Shown in pieces: positions 1 to 7,929 of a stretch of 64,000 nt of DNA. The position numbers were made by a program, and so were the translations under genes. The stretch covers positions 186,001 through 250,000 of the forward strand of contig NZ_JABBWV010000008.1 of the NCBI RefSeq assembly GCF_012999535.1. The letters are read 5' to 3'. The stretch is from Microbispora sp. H11081. GTDB lineage: Bacteria; Actinomycetota; Actinomycetes; Streptosporangiales; Streptosporangiaceae. Under the pieces are notes generated by a model. The model saw only the letters and a list, made by a program, of their open reading frames with translations, ran no database searches and was not told where the DNA came from. Within the stretch, counting starts at the first letter, position 1, and each line of letters begins with the position of its first letter.

Positions 1-156
1 AGTCCATCCGCCTCCCACCCGGCGCCTGGTCCTGTACGGGCATCACCGGTGCGTTCCGCCATCCAAGGGACAAGTGGCGGTAAGGGTTCTTCTCAATGCC
101 CCGTACCGGGCGCACACTGAAAGGGACACCATAGGCGATTGAGCGTGGAGTAGCTC

Positions 157-945
157 GTGCACGGTCACATGCCCTCAGCGATGCCCATGTTGTCTCGCGG
201 CAAGCATCGCAGTCCCAGCAAGGGCGCCTGCTTCATGGAGTTCGCGTCCTATCTCGCAGGTGAGCGGTGGAGCGACCATCCGTCGTGCACGCACCCACTG
301 CTCGCCGGGCTCGCCCGGCTCGTCAACGACCACACCTCCGACGCCGCCAGGCCTCAGCTGGCCGGGCTGATCCCGTCCGTGATCGGGCTTACGGGCGACG
401 ATCCACGGCTCGAGGCGCGGATCGCCCTGTGCGCGGCCAGGGCCGCGCTGCCCGTCGTCGCGCACGAGCGCCAGCTCGCGATGGCGGTCTCGATCCTGTC
501 GGCCGAGCACGTGCTCGCCGAGCTGGAGGGCCGTCCCGCCCGCGACCTGAGCGAGCGCAGCCGGCAGGCGCTGGCCGAGGTGCCTGACGCCGCCAGGTGG
601 GCCTACACCTTCGGGCGCGGCGTGCGGGTCTCGCCCAAGGGCTTCCGCAGGTACGCCGCCCCCAACACCGTGCAGCTCGCGGTGCGGGGCATCGCGCAGG
701 CGTGCGTGCCCGACCCCGATCCGCTGCTACGCGATCTGCTGGCCGACGCGATCGACGACTGCTGGGCGCTGTTGCGCCCCGCCGCCGCGACCGCCCCCGG
801 CACCGGGTCACTGGCCGGCACCGCGACCGGCACGGACGCAGGCGCGGACACGGGCACCGGCACGGGCACCGCAGGGCCTGCTCCGGCCGCGGTCGACCCC
901 GCGCGGTGGGCGGACGCCTGCCGCCTCACCGGCGTGTCGGCCTGA
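157..945 (+). CDS. Conserved actinobacterial protein of unknown function
   Basis: 262 residues if the GTG at 157 is used; a GGAG lies about 7 bases upstream. In-frame ATGs follow at 172, 181 and 187. The core (about residues 17-200) starts with a KHRSPSKGACFMEF segment and a Cys/Trp-containing helical region; I recall it as a conserved actinobacterial family of unknown role. The last 50 residues are low complexity, rich in Gly, Thr, Ala and Asp with GTG/GTD-like pairs, probably a disordered tail. No signal peptide or membrane helix is seen. It stands alone and converges on the PAP2 gene downstream. Function is not recognised. Confidence 0.75.
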   Translation: MHGHMPSAMPMLSRGKHRSPSKGACFMEFASYLAGERWSDHPSCTHPLLAGLARLVNDHTSDAARPQLAGLIPSVIGLTGDDPRLEARIALCAARAALPVVAHERQLAMAVSILSAEHVLAELEGRPARDLSERSRQALAEVPDAARWAYTFGRGVRVSPKGFRRYAAPNTVQLAVRGIAQACVPDPDPLLRDLLADAIDDCWALLRPAAATAPGTGSLAGTATGTDAGADTGTGTGTAGPAPAAVDPARWADACRLTGVSA

Positions 946-980
946 CCCTTCCGGGCCACCGGCTCCCCCGGCGGGAGCCG

Positions 981-1730
981 TCAGGTCCGTGCGGCGGCGC
1001 GTGCGGAGCGCCGCGACGCCGCGATCGGCCGCAGCAGCAGGGCCTGGGCGAGCACGACCACGCAGAAGATCCCGAGCACCCAGCCCCAGCTCACGTCCGT
1101 CAGATGGTGCATGCCCCGGTAGAGCCTGGCCAGGCCGACCGACAGGGCCGCGCCCGCGCCGAGCAGCCACCACAGGGCCTTGAGGATCGTGTGGCGGTGC
1201 GTGTGCAGCGTCAGGACCAGCGCGGTGCCGCAGTAGAACGCCACGGCGGCGCTGGTGTGCCCCGACGGATAGCTCGACGTAGGCGGGGCGGGGTCGAGGT
1301 GCGGCACCTCCGGGCGGTTCCGCTGCGCGAACACGGTCGCGAGCAGGAAGATCGCCGACTGGGCGCAGACGGCGGCCACCAGGAAGATCGACTCCCGCCA
1401 GCGTCCGTAGCCGAGCCGGAAGACCACCACCATGACCGCAGTCACGGCGATGATCACGGGGGTGTCGGCGAGCGTCGAGGCCCAGTGGGTCACCTCGTTC
1501 CAGAACGAGGTGCGCTCCTGGGCGATCTCGCGGCTGATCGCCTCGTCCTGCGCGACGAGCGTCGAGTGCTCCATCACCTTGGTGATCAGCAGGCCGAGCC
1601 CGATGGTCACCAGCGCCATCAGCGCGAGCGGGAGCAGGATCCGCCGTCCCGTCTCCGCGGCGACCCCGCGCCCGGGCCCGGAGGACGATCCCCGCCCCTC
1701 GCGGGCCTGACGTTCACGAACCGTGGCCAA
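981..1730 (-). CDS. PAP2-family membrane phosphatase
   Basis: 249 residues. A membrane phosphatase of the type-2 phosphatidic acid phosphatase superfamily, expected to hydrolyse lipid phosphates or pyrophosphates at the outer membrane face. Motifs are readable in order: an RNRPEVP segment (motif 1), SYPSGHTS (motif 2, with the acid-base His) and ARLYRGMHHLTD (motif 3, with the nucleophilic His and its Asp). About five to six hydrophobic helices are visible. The start overlaps the end of another PAP2 gene by 17 bp, making it the last gene of a three-gene membrane operon. The lipid substrate cannot be told from sequence. Confidence 0.88.
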   Translation of the reverse strand: MATVRERQAREGRGSSSGPGRGVAAETGRRILLPLALMALVTIGLGLLITKVMEHSTLVAQDEAISREIAQERTSFWNEVTHWASTLADTPVIIAVTAVMVVVFRLGYGRWRESIFLVAAVCAQSAIFLLATVFAQRNRPEVPHLDPAPPTSSYPSGHTSAAVAFYCGTALVLTLHTHRHTILKALWWLLGAGAALSVGLARLYRGMHHLTDVSWGWVLGIFCVVVLAQALLLRPIAASRRSARAAART

Positions 1731-2484
1731 GTCGTCCTCCCTCTGGGGTGATCTCCCTCTTCGCCTCAGGGCCGACGCCCTCGCGTAACGGCTGGGCCGG
1801 GCGTCGGCCCGCGTCCCGGCGCCATGTCTCGAACGCCGCGGCCGTGGCGGCCACCACGGCCACGCCGAACACCAGGCCGCCCACCACGTCGCTCAGCCAG
1901 TGCACGCCCAGCGCGATCCGGCTGAAGCCCACCGCCAGCGGGATCAGCACGGCGAACGTCCAGGCGACCGCGCGCCCCCGCTCCCGTACGAGGGGCAGGA
2001 CGAGCAGCAGCAGGATCCCGGCCCCGAGCGTCGCGTTGACCGTGTGCCCTGACGGGAACGACGCGCCGGGAGCGATGGCGACGGGGTCGGGCAGGCTGGG
2101 CCGGGCCCGCGCGACGACGACCTTCAGGGCGAGGCCGAGCAGGCCGCCGACGGTGATCGTGGTAGCCGCCCACAGGGCCAGGCGGTACGCACGGCGCCAC
2201 ACCAGCCAGGCGACCACGGCGCCGACCACGATCCGCCACGTCAGCGGCGCGAACACGTCGCTGACCAGTCCCATCAGCCGGGCGAAGCCCGGGTTGGCGA
2301 CCGCGTAGGCGTGCAGGTTCCGCGCGGCGCTCTCGTCGATCTCGGTGAGTGGGGCGAAGGACGTCTTGACGAAGACCAGCAGCACGGTGAACGGCACCCC
2401 GATGAGCGCCACCGCCGCCGTCGCCACCGCCAGCCGCAGACCGAGTCCCTGCCGGGCGTCGAGCCGCCCGCCTTGCCGCCTCAT
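1714..2484 (-). CDS. PAP2-family membrane phosphatase (second copy)
   Basis: 256 residues from the ATG at 2484, which overlaps the TGA of the upstream yihY-like gene as an ATGA junction, so translation is probably coupled. PAP2 motifs: ARARPSLP (motif 1), SFPSGHT (motif 2) and SRIALGVHWLSDVVGG (motif 3). Several hydrophobic helices surround them. It is clearly diverged from the PAP2 gene that follows, so the two are unlikely to be a recent duplication. The reading frame stays open far upstream, but that part is antisense-type noise over the YihY gene. Confidence 0.88.
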   Translation of the reverse strand: MRRQGGRLDARQGLGLRLAVATAAVALIGVPFTVLLVFVKTSFAPLTEIDESAARNLHAYAVANPGFARLMGLVSDVFAPLTWRIVVGAVVAWLVWRRAYRLALWAATTITVGGLLGLALKVVVARARPSLPDPVAIAPGASFPSGHTVNATLGAGILLLLVLPLVRERGRAVAWTFAVLIPLAVGFSRIALGVHWLSDVVGGLVFGVAVVAATAAAFETWRRDAGRRPAQPLREGVGPEAKREITPEGGRLGHGS

Positions 2485-3479
2485 CGGCCGCTCCCCACGG
2501 GCCGGCGCTCGTACGACGCAGCGGGGGCGGGGCCGGGGTCGGGTTCCGCCGGTTCGCCGCACCCCGCGCGGCACGCCTCCAACTGCGCGGAGAAGGCGAG
2601 GCCGAGGAACAGCGCCATCGAGCTGAGGAACGACCACAGCAGCAACGCCATGACCGCCGTGAGCGGGCCGTACGTCGCGCCGAAGGTGTGGTTGCCTGCG
2701 GTGTAGAGCGCGAGCAGCCAGGTGAGCAGCGTCCACAGCAGCACGGCGACCGTGGCCCCGACCGCGAGCCAGGTGTGGCCCGGCTGCCGGCGTCTCGGCG
2801 AGGCGCGGAACAGCACCGAGATCGACGCGACGGCGAGCAGGAAGCCGATCGGCCACCGCAGCCAGCCCCACAGCCGCTCGGTCGCGCCGCTCCAGCCGTA
2901 GGCGTGCGCCGCGGCCTCGCCGACCGCGCCGCCCCCGACCAGGATGACGAACCCGACGCTCATGAGGAGGCCCGCCGTGACGGCCATCAGCAGCGCCCTG
3001 CCGTACTTGGCCGCGAATGGGCGGTCACGCTCGATGCCGTAGATGCGGTTGGCCCCGCGTTCGAACTGGGCCATGGCGGTGGTCAGCGACACCACCGCGG
3101 TCAGCAGGCCGAGCCACAGGGCCAGCCTCCCTCCGGCGCCAGAGGCCTGGTGGGTGCGGGTGAGCGTCTCCTGGATCACCCGCGACCCCGCGCCGGGAGC
3201 GAGCCGCCGGAGGGTGAGCTCCAGGAGCCGGCCGAGCCGTTCCTGGTGCAGCACCGAGCTCAGGCCCACGACGGCGATCGTTCCCGGGATGATCGCAAGG
3301 CAGGTCTGGAACGCGAGCGCGCGGGCGTTGCTCACGCCCTCGCCGTATCTGAACCGGACGTACGCGTCACGGATGAGGTGCCAGCCGCCGTACCTGCGCA
3401 TGGCGGCGTAGGCGTCGTCGGCCGACAGCTCGTCGCCGCTCATGCGCCTGGTCTCCGGCACCGGGGTCGCGGTTCCCAT
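2481..3479 (-). CDS. YihY/virulence factor BrkB family inner membrane protein
   Basis: 332 residues with about six membrane helices. It carries the family's early signature, SNARALAFQTCLAIIPGT, where polar residues sit at the start of helix 1, and the late GNHTFGATYGPLTAVMALL segment. Members of this family are membrane proteins of unsettled function (BrkB, YihY, YhjD). The first 35 residues are soluble and acidic. It is the first gene of a three-gene operon with two PAP2 phosphatases, so a role in lipid or envelope metabolism is a reasonable inference. Confidence 0.85.
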   Translation of the reverse strand: MGTATPVPETRRMSGDELSADDAYAAMRRYGGWHLIRDAYVRFRYGEGVSNARALAFQTCLAIIPGTIAVVGLSSVLHQERLGRLLELTLRRLAPGAGSRVIQETLTRTHQASGAGGRLALWLGLLTAVVSLTTAMAQFERGANRIYGIERDRPFAAKYGRALLMAVTAGLLMSVGFVILVGGGAVGEAAAHAYGWSGATERLWGWLRWPIGFLLAVASISVLFRASPRRRQPGHTWLAVGATVAVLLWTLLTWLLALYTAGNHTFGATYGPLTAVMALLLWSFLSSMALFLGLAFSAQLEACRAGCGEPAEPDPGPAPAASYERRPVGSGR

Positions 3480-3641
3480 GTCAGTCCCTCACAAGTCCGG
3501 GGTGGGAGCCGCCGGAGGCCGGGTCGCGGGCCGGTCTCCGGCGGTTCCCGCCGGCCCGCCGACTACCCCGGCCACCACGTTTGGAACGCCGGGCCCACCG
3601 GAAATACCCCGGCCCCGGCGCCGGCTCTCCCGTGACACGCC

Positions 3642-3671
3642 GGAGGGCCGGCCCTTCCGGGCCGGCCCTCC
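3642..3671 (-). terminator. Strong hairpin terminator after the secreted repeat protein
   Basis: A perfect 13-bp stem (3642-3654 with 3659-3671) closes a 4-base TTCC loop. It lies about 80 bp downstream of the stop of the minus-strand secreted protein, and upstream of the start of the yihY-like operon, so it should isolate the two. There is no clear U-tract, as is common in actinobacteria. Confidence 0.7.
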
Positions 3672-3672
3672 A

Positions 3673-3711
3673 TGTCCGTCTGCGGTGTCCGTCTGCGGTG
3701 TCCGTCTGCCG
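3673..3711. repeat. 13-bp tandem repeat, about three copies
   Basis: The unit TGTCCGTCTGCGG recurs at 3673, 3686 and 3699, the last copy ending with one change. It lies directly next to the terminator hairpin, between it and the upstream gene's stop. It is short and probably a replication-slippage product. Confidence 0.6.
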
Positions 3712-3753
3712 GGTCCGCCTGTCGCGGGAGCCCCTGTTCCCCGCCTCCTGGTG

Positions 3754-4476
3754 TCAGAGGACGGCGCAGCCGACGCGTACGGGAACCTTGGCCGACCAGC
3801 GGCCGGAGACGACGTCCTGCGCCTGGGCGTAGGCGTTGGCCGGCTTGCCCCCGAAGGCGCAGTCGAACACGCCGGTCTTCTTGCCGAAGCTCCCGGCGAC
3901 GTACCCGCTGTGCGCGCTCGCGGTCACGGTGCCGCTCCAGTAGAGCTTGCCGCTGGTGTAGCGGATGAAGAGCCTGACCTTGCCGTGGTTGAAGTGGTCG
4001 CCGTTGATCTTGATGCGCGGGATGTCGTCGACGGAGGTGCTGGTGGAGGTGCCGTCGCCGTTGTCCACCGGCGGCACGGTGTAACGGGTGACCCACAGCC
4101 TGGCCGAGACCCTGCGGTCGGCCGCCTTGCCGTTGTCGGCCTTGGCCTGCGCGCGGACGGCAGGGGTGACGCAGACGTCGTCGCCGGTGAACGCCTCGCG
4201 CCACACGTAGCCGGTCTTGCAGGTGTGCGGGCCGAACGCGCCGGAGGTCCAGCGGGACGCCCTGGCGGCGTTGTCGGCGAGGGTCTGCGTGCGGGTCGCG
4301 GAGGTGACGCAGACGCGGTCGCTGGGGCGGGCCTCGCGCCAGACGTAGCCCTCGACGCAGGTGTCCGGGCCGTAGTCGCCGCTGGCGGAGGCGGGTCCTG
4401 CCATGAGAGTGACGGGGGCGGTGACGGCCAGACCGGAGATCGCGGCGGCGGCCAGACCGAGGAGGGTGCGCTTCAT
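3754..4476 (-). CDS. Secreted protein with two YVWREA-type repeats
   Basis: 240 residues from the ATG at 4476, chosen because CAGGAGAC precedes it and a signal peptide (MKRTLLG, hydrophobic core, ASA cleavage region near residue 31) begins there. The mature part opens with two tandem repeats of about 43 residues, each with the pattern GPxTCxxGYVWREA, then DxVCV, then RxQ and DN, with two Cys per repeat that probably form a disulfide. A C-terminal domain of about 120 residues (DDIPRIKINGDHFNHGKVRL onward) is beta-rich and holds two more Cys. I recall the YVWREA repeat from other secreted actinobacterial proteins, with no known function. Confidence 0.8.
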   Translation of the reverse strand: MKRTLLGLAAAAISGLAVTAPVTLMAGPASASGDYGPDTCVEGYVWREARPSDRVCVTSATRTQTLADNAARASRWTSGAFGPHTCKTGYVWREAFTGDDVCVTPAVRAQAKADNGKAADRRVSARLWVTRYTVPPVDNGDGTSTSTSVDDIPRIKINGDHFNHGKVRLFIRYTSGKLYWSGTVTASAHSGYVAGSFGKKTGVFDCAFGGKPANAYAQAQDVVSGRWSAKVPVRVGCAVL

Positions 4477-4647
4477 GACTGTCTCCTGGAAGTGCGGTGA
4501 GGGTGTTTCCGGTCTGGCCGTCGCCGCCGGGGTGTGCACCTCAGTGATAGGCCCGCCCGCCTGCACGCCCCTTGACAGCGGCTTACCGCGCCGCTGCAAG
4601 CCGTCCGCAAGCCCGGCGCCGCCCCCGCCGCCGGCCGTGCCGTGGCG

Positions 4648-5196
4648 TCAGATCCGGGCCCCGCGAGAGGCCGCCCGCATGCCGAGTCCGTCGATGATGA
4701 CGGTGGTCAGCGCGTCGTCGGGCCGGGCGCCAGGGCGGCACACGGCCACGCTGAGCAGACCGACGACCTCGCGCGGCGTGATGTCGTCGCGGACGGCGCC
4801 CTCCCGCTGGGCTCCCGCGGCCAGGTCTTCGAGCATGGCGTCGAGGTCGTGTACGAGCGGACCCAGCTCAGGATGGGCCTCGGCGCCGTCCGACAGCGAC
4901 TTGGTCAGGGCCAGTGGCAGGTCGGCGCCGCACCGGACGCACGCCAGCAGCGCGTCCCACCGGCTCACCGGGCGGGCGGCGTGGTCCCGCGCGGCCTCGA
5001 GCAGGGTCCGCAGCGCGCCGGCCGCGATCTCCTCCAGCAACGCCTGCCGGTCCGGGAAGTGGCGGTAGAGCGTGCCCACGCCGAGCCCGGCCGCCTGCGC
5101 GATCTCCTCCATCGAGGCCTCCGGGCCCCGGGCCGTGAACAGGTCGACGGCCGCGTCCACGATGAGCGCGCGGTTGCGCCGGGCGTCGGCTCGCAC
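4648..5196 (-). CDS. TetR/AcrR family transcriptional regulator
   Basis: 182 residues, starting at a GTG preceded by GGAGACC. The N-terminal helix-turn-helix is typical: RRNRALIVDAAVDLF, then AAGLGVGTLYRHFPDR. The C-terminal ligand-binding part is helical with two Cys near residues 85-88. It is divergent from the LLM oxidoreductase gene with an 87-bp shared promoter region that contains repeated AACCGGAAT elements, so it very likely represses that gene and itself. The ligand is unknown. Confidence 0.9.
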   Translation of the reverse strand: MRADARRNRALIVDAAVDLFTARGPEASMEEIAQAAGLGVGTLYRHFPDRQALLEEIAAGALRTLLEAARDHAARPVSRWDALLACVRCGADLPLALTKSLSDGAEAHPELGPLVHDLDAMLEDLAAGAQREGAVRDDITPREVVGLLSVAVCRPGARPDDALTTVIIDGLGMRAASRGARI

Positions 5197-5207
5197 AGGT
5201 CTCCTCC

Positions 5208-5264
5208 AACCGGAATCCGAGATTCACCTTATTGTAGGGTGCGTATCCGGAACCGGAATTTCCG
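5208..5264. promoter_or_regulatory. Candidate TetR operator region
   Basis: AACCGGAAT occurs twice in the same orientation (5208-5216 and 5251-5259), 43 bp apart, close to four helical turns. The second copy merges into an 11-bp palindrome, CGGAATTTCCG (5254-5264). Both lie between the divergent tetR and LLM oxidoreductase starts. That they bind the TetR protein is inference from position. Confidence 0.5.
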
Positions 5265-5283
5265 CTTCAGATTTGGGGGCACG

Positions 5284-6204
5284 ATGAAACTCGGAGTGGC
5301 TGCCGGAGGGATCGGCCTGAGCCTGGACGAGCTGATCGGGCAGGTACGCGAGGCGGCCGAGGCCGGCCTCGACAGCGCCTACTTCAACCAGGTCCTGTCG
5401 TGGGACGCCGTCCAGCTCGCGGCGCTCGCCGCCCGCGAGGTGCCCGGCATCGCCGTCGGCACGGCGGTGACCCAGACCTACCCGAGACATCCGCTGGCGC
5501 TCGCCGGGCAGGCGCTCACCACCCAGGCGGCCAGCGGCAACCGCTTCACGCTCGGCATCGGGCCGAGCCACAAGCCGCTCATCGAGACTCACTTCGGCCT
5601 GTCGTACGACCGACCGGCCCGGCACGTCCGCGAATACCTGTCCGCACTGGTGCCGCTGCTGCGGGGCGAGCAGGTCGACTACCACGGGGAGACTCTGACC
5701 GCGGCGGGGCGGGTCGAGGTGCCCGGCGCCGAGCCGCCGCCGGTCCTGCTGGCCGCCCTCGGGCCGGTCATGCTGCGGATGGCCGGCGAACTCGCCGACG
5801 GCGCGGTGACCGTCTGGACCGGCCCGGAGACGATCGCCGACCATGTGACGCCTGCGGTCACCCGCGCCGCCGCGGCCGCCGGACGGCCGCGGCCGCGCGT
5901 CGTCGCCGGTGTGATCGTGAGCGTGACCGCGGACCCCGAGGGCGTACGGCGGCGGGTCGCGGAGTCCCTGGGACCCGCCGGCGACCTGCCCAGCTACCGG
6001 GCGATCCTGGACCGCCAGGGCAGGTCGGGGGTGGAGGAGACGGTCGTGGCCGGGGACGAGTCGGCGGTCGAGCGCGCCGTGCGGGCCTATGCCGAGGCGG
6101 GCGCGACCGAACTCGTGGTGAGCCCCTTCGGAGACGCGCGAGAGCGGGCGCGGACCCTCGGCCTCCTGGCCGCGCTGCGCGGGCGGCGCGACGGCGCTCA
6201 GTAG
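5284..6204 (+). CDS. LLM-class flavin-dependent oxidoreductase, F420-type
   Basis: 306 residues from the ATG at 5284, with a G-rich GGGGGC stretch just upstream. The fold is the luciferase-like TIM barrel: MKLGVAAGG at the first strand, EAAEAGLDSAYFNQ, then SGNRFTLGIGPSHKPL and EYLSALVPLL, characteristic of F420-dependent members. These enzymes transfer hydride between reduced F420 (or FMN) and a small substrate. It is controlled most likely by the divergent TetR. Its last 7 bp overlap the convergent VOC gene. The substrate is unknown. Confidence 0.85.
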   Translation: MKLGVAAGGIGLSLDELIGQVREAAEAGLDSAYFNQVLSWDAVQLAALAAREVPGIAVGTAVTQTYPRHPLALAGQALTTQAASGNRFTLGIGPSHKPLIETHFGLSYDRPARHVREYLSALVPLLRGEQVDYHGETLTAAGRVEVPGAEPPPVLLAALGPVMLRMAGELADGAVTVWTGPETIADHVTPAVTRAAAAAGRPRPRVVAGVIVSVTADPEGVRRRVAESLGPAGDLPSYRAILDRQGRSGVEETVVAGDESAVERAVRAYAEAGATELVVSPFGDARERARTLGLLAALRGRRDGAQ

Positions 6205-6590
6205 GACTGGAGCTCCAGCAGGTTGCCGTCGGGGTCGCGCAGGTGGGCGGTGCGGCAGGTCGGCCCCCATTCGGGCCGGGCGCTCGGCGGCGCCACGACC
6301 CGGCCGCCGCAGGCGGCCCCCACGGCGGCGGCCCGGTCGACGTCGTCCACGGTCAGGACCAGCATCGTCCCGTCGCGTCCGCCGCCGAGGTCCACGCCGG
6401 TGACCTTCGCGAGCATCTCGCGGTCGAGCAGGGCCAGCACCGCCTCCGCGTCCCGGTCCCAGTTGGCGTACGGCCCCGCCTCCGTGCCCTTGGCGAGGCG
6501 CGCGCCCGCCACCTCGGTGAGCAGGCCGTCGTAGAAGCGGAAGCACTCGGCGAACCGGGAGGCGAGCACGCGAGGGTAGAGAGCGTCCAT
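6198..6590 (-). CDS. VOC/glyoxalase-like protein
   Basis: 130 residues with the paired beta-alpha-beta-beta-beta fold of the vicinal oxygen chelate superfamily. MDALYPRVLASRFAECFRFYDGLL is the first half and the segment ending in HLRDPDGNLLELQSY is the characteristic C-terminal strand with its metal-ligand Glu. The gene diverges from a MarR gene across a short operator region. Possible roles are a dioxygenase, a glyoxalase-like lyase or a drug-binding protein; sequence alone does not decide. Confidence 0.8.
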   Translation of the reverse strand: MDALYPRVLASRFAECFRFYDGLLTEVAGARLAKGTEAGPYANWDRDAEAVLALLDREMLAKVTGVDLGGGRDGTMLVLTVDDVDRAAAVGAACGGRVVAPPSARPEWGPTCRTAHLRDPDGNLLELQSY

Positions 6591-6599
6591 GAAGAATCC

Positions 6600-6621
6600 T
6601 TGGTAAGTACCAACTATTGGT
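6600..6621. promoter_or_regulatory. Triple half-site operator between VOC and MarR genes
   Basis: Three alternating half-sites form two overlapping palindromes: TTGGTA-AG-TACCAA (6600-6613) and ACCAA-CTA-TTGGT (6609-6621). The element fills the gap between the VOC start (6590) and the MarR start (6641). Such symmetry is typical of MarR- or HxlR-type operators; assignment to the adjacent MarR is inference. Confidence 0.6.
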
Positions 6622-6640
6622 CGTGCCCTATCCTGCTCTC

Positions 6641-7099
6641 GTGAGCGACGAGCCGCAACTTCCCCCGTCCCTGCTCGGGATCACCGCGTTCCTGGTCTCG
6701 AAGGTGGGCATCGCCGGGCGACGCCGCATGGGCGACCGGCTGCGCGGACACGGCATCGGCCTGTGGGACCTGGCCGTGCTGGCCGCGCTGCGCGACTTCG
6801 GCCCGGCGTCCCAGCGCGACCTCGGCGCCCGGCTGGGCATCGACCCCAGCGACCTCGTGGCGGTGATGGACACGCTCGTGCCGCTCGGCCTCGTGGAGCG
6901 CGAGCGCGACCCCCGGGACCGGCGGCGATACCGGGTCGCCGTCAGCTCGCAGGGCCTGGCCACGCTGGAGACGGCCCTGCGCGAGGCGGGCGAGGTGCGC
7001 GACGACCTGCTGGCCGCGCTCGACGAGGACGAGCGGGCGACCCTGCACGCGCTGCTCCGCAAGGCGTACGCGGGGCTGGAGCCGCGAGCACGGGCCTGA
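6641..7099 (+). CDS. MarR family transcriptional regulator
   Basis: 152 residues from the GTG at 6641; the frame is open slightly upstream to a TTG at 6617, but that codon lies in the operator palindrome. The winged helix is clear: GLWDLAVLAALRDFGPASQR, then LGIDPSDLVAVMDTL, then the wing RERDPRDRRRYRVAVS. It likely controls the divergent VOC gene and itself, perhaps in response to a phenolic or similar small ligand. Confidence 0.88.
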   Translation: MSDEPQLPPSLLGITAFLVSKVGIAGRRRMGDRLRGHGIGLWDLAVLAALRDFGPASQRDLGARLGIDPSDLVAVMDTLVPLGLVERERDPRDRRRYRVAVSSQGLATLETALREAGEVRDDLLAALDEDERATLHALLRKAYAGLEPRARA

Positions 7100-7166
7100 G
7101 ACGCCTCCGGCGGCGTCGAGGAGCGCTCCATAGCGCGCGGAGCCGTCCGTAGCGCGCGAAGCGGTC

Positions 7167-7895
7167 TCAGCCGGAGGTGAGCCAGACGTAGCCGGCGAAG
7201 CGCCCGGTGCGCTGCTCGCGGCGATAGGAGTAGAGATCGGCCGTCTCGATCGTGCAGCGGTCGTCGTGCCGGACGTCGGCCACGCCGGCCCGGGCGAGCT
7301 GGGCCGCGATCCCGGCCCTGATGTCGAGCGCGGGCGTGCCGTGCCGGGTCCGCGACCACGTCTCCGGCACGCGGGCGGCGACGCGCTCGCGCAGGTCCTC
7401 CGGCACCTCGTAGCACAGCCCGCAGGCCGACGGCCCGATCACCGCGACCATCCGCTCCGGCTCGGCCCCCCGCGCCGCCATCGCCTCGACCAGGGCGGGC
7501 ACCACGCCCGCCTCCGTGCCCGGCCGCCCCGAGTGCGCGCCGCCGACGAGACCGGCCTCCGGGTCGGCAACAAGCACGGGCGCGCAGTCGGCGACCAGGA
7601 CCGCCAGGCCGAGCCCGGGACGGCCGGTGAACACCCCGTCCAGCGCGGGCGGCTCCCCTCCAAACGGCTCTTCCCCGAACGGCTCCTCCACGTAGGCGAC
7701 GCCGGTCCCGTGGACCTGGCGCATGAACACCACCTGGTCGAGCCCGAACTCAACGGCCGTCTTCGCCCGGTTCTCGGCGACCGCCGCCGGGTCGTCCCCC
7801 ACGGCCCCGCCGAGGTTGCGCGTGCCGTACGGCCCGGCGCTCACGCCGCCGTGCCGGTCGGTGAAGGCCATCCGTGTCCGGCCGATCGCAATCAC
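7167..7895 (-). CDS. pgeF: Peptidoglycan editing factor PgeF / purine nucleoside phosphorylase (YfiH, laccase-domain)
   Basis: 242 residues from a GTG at 7895. This family (YfiH/YlmD/LACC1) binds zinc or copper through a His-Cys-His set, all visible here: QVHGTG, VADCAPVL and GGAHSGRPG. Family members have been assigned purine nucleoside phosphorylase or deaminase activity and, in E. coli, a role in correcting muropeptides. The usual company of ftsZ and sepF is absent here; the gene stands alone, convergent with marR and divergent from the alcohol dehydrogenase. Confidence 0.85.
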   Translation of the reverse strand: MIAIGRTRMAFTDRHGGVSAGPYGTRNLGGAVGDDPAAVAENRAKTAVEFGLDQVVFMRQVHGTGVAYVEEPFGEEPFGGEPPALDGVFTGRPGLGLAVLVADCAPVLVADPEAGLVGGAHSGRPGTEAGVVPALVEAMAARGAEPERMVAVIGPSACGLCYEVPEDLRERVAARVPETWSRTRHGTPALDIRAGIAAQLARAGVADVRHDDRCTIETADLYSYRREQRTGRFAGYVWLTSG

Positions 7896-7929
7896 CCGAT
7901 TAGCGTACGGCCTGGGAAAGGAGCGTGAC

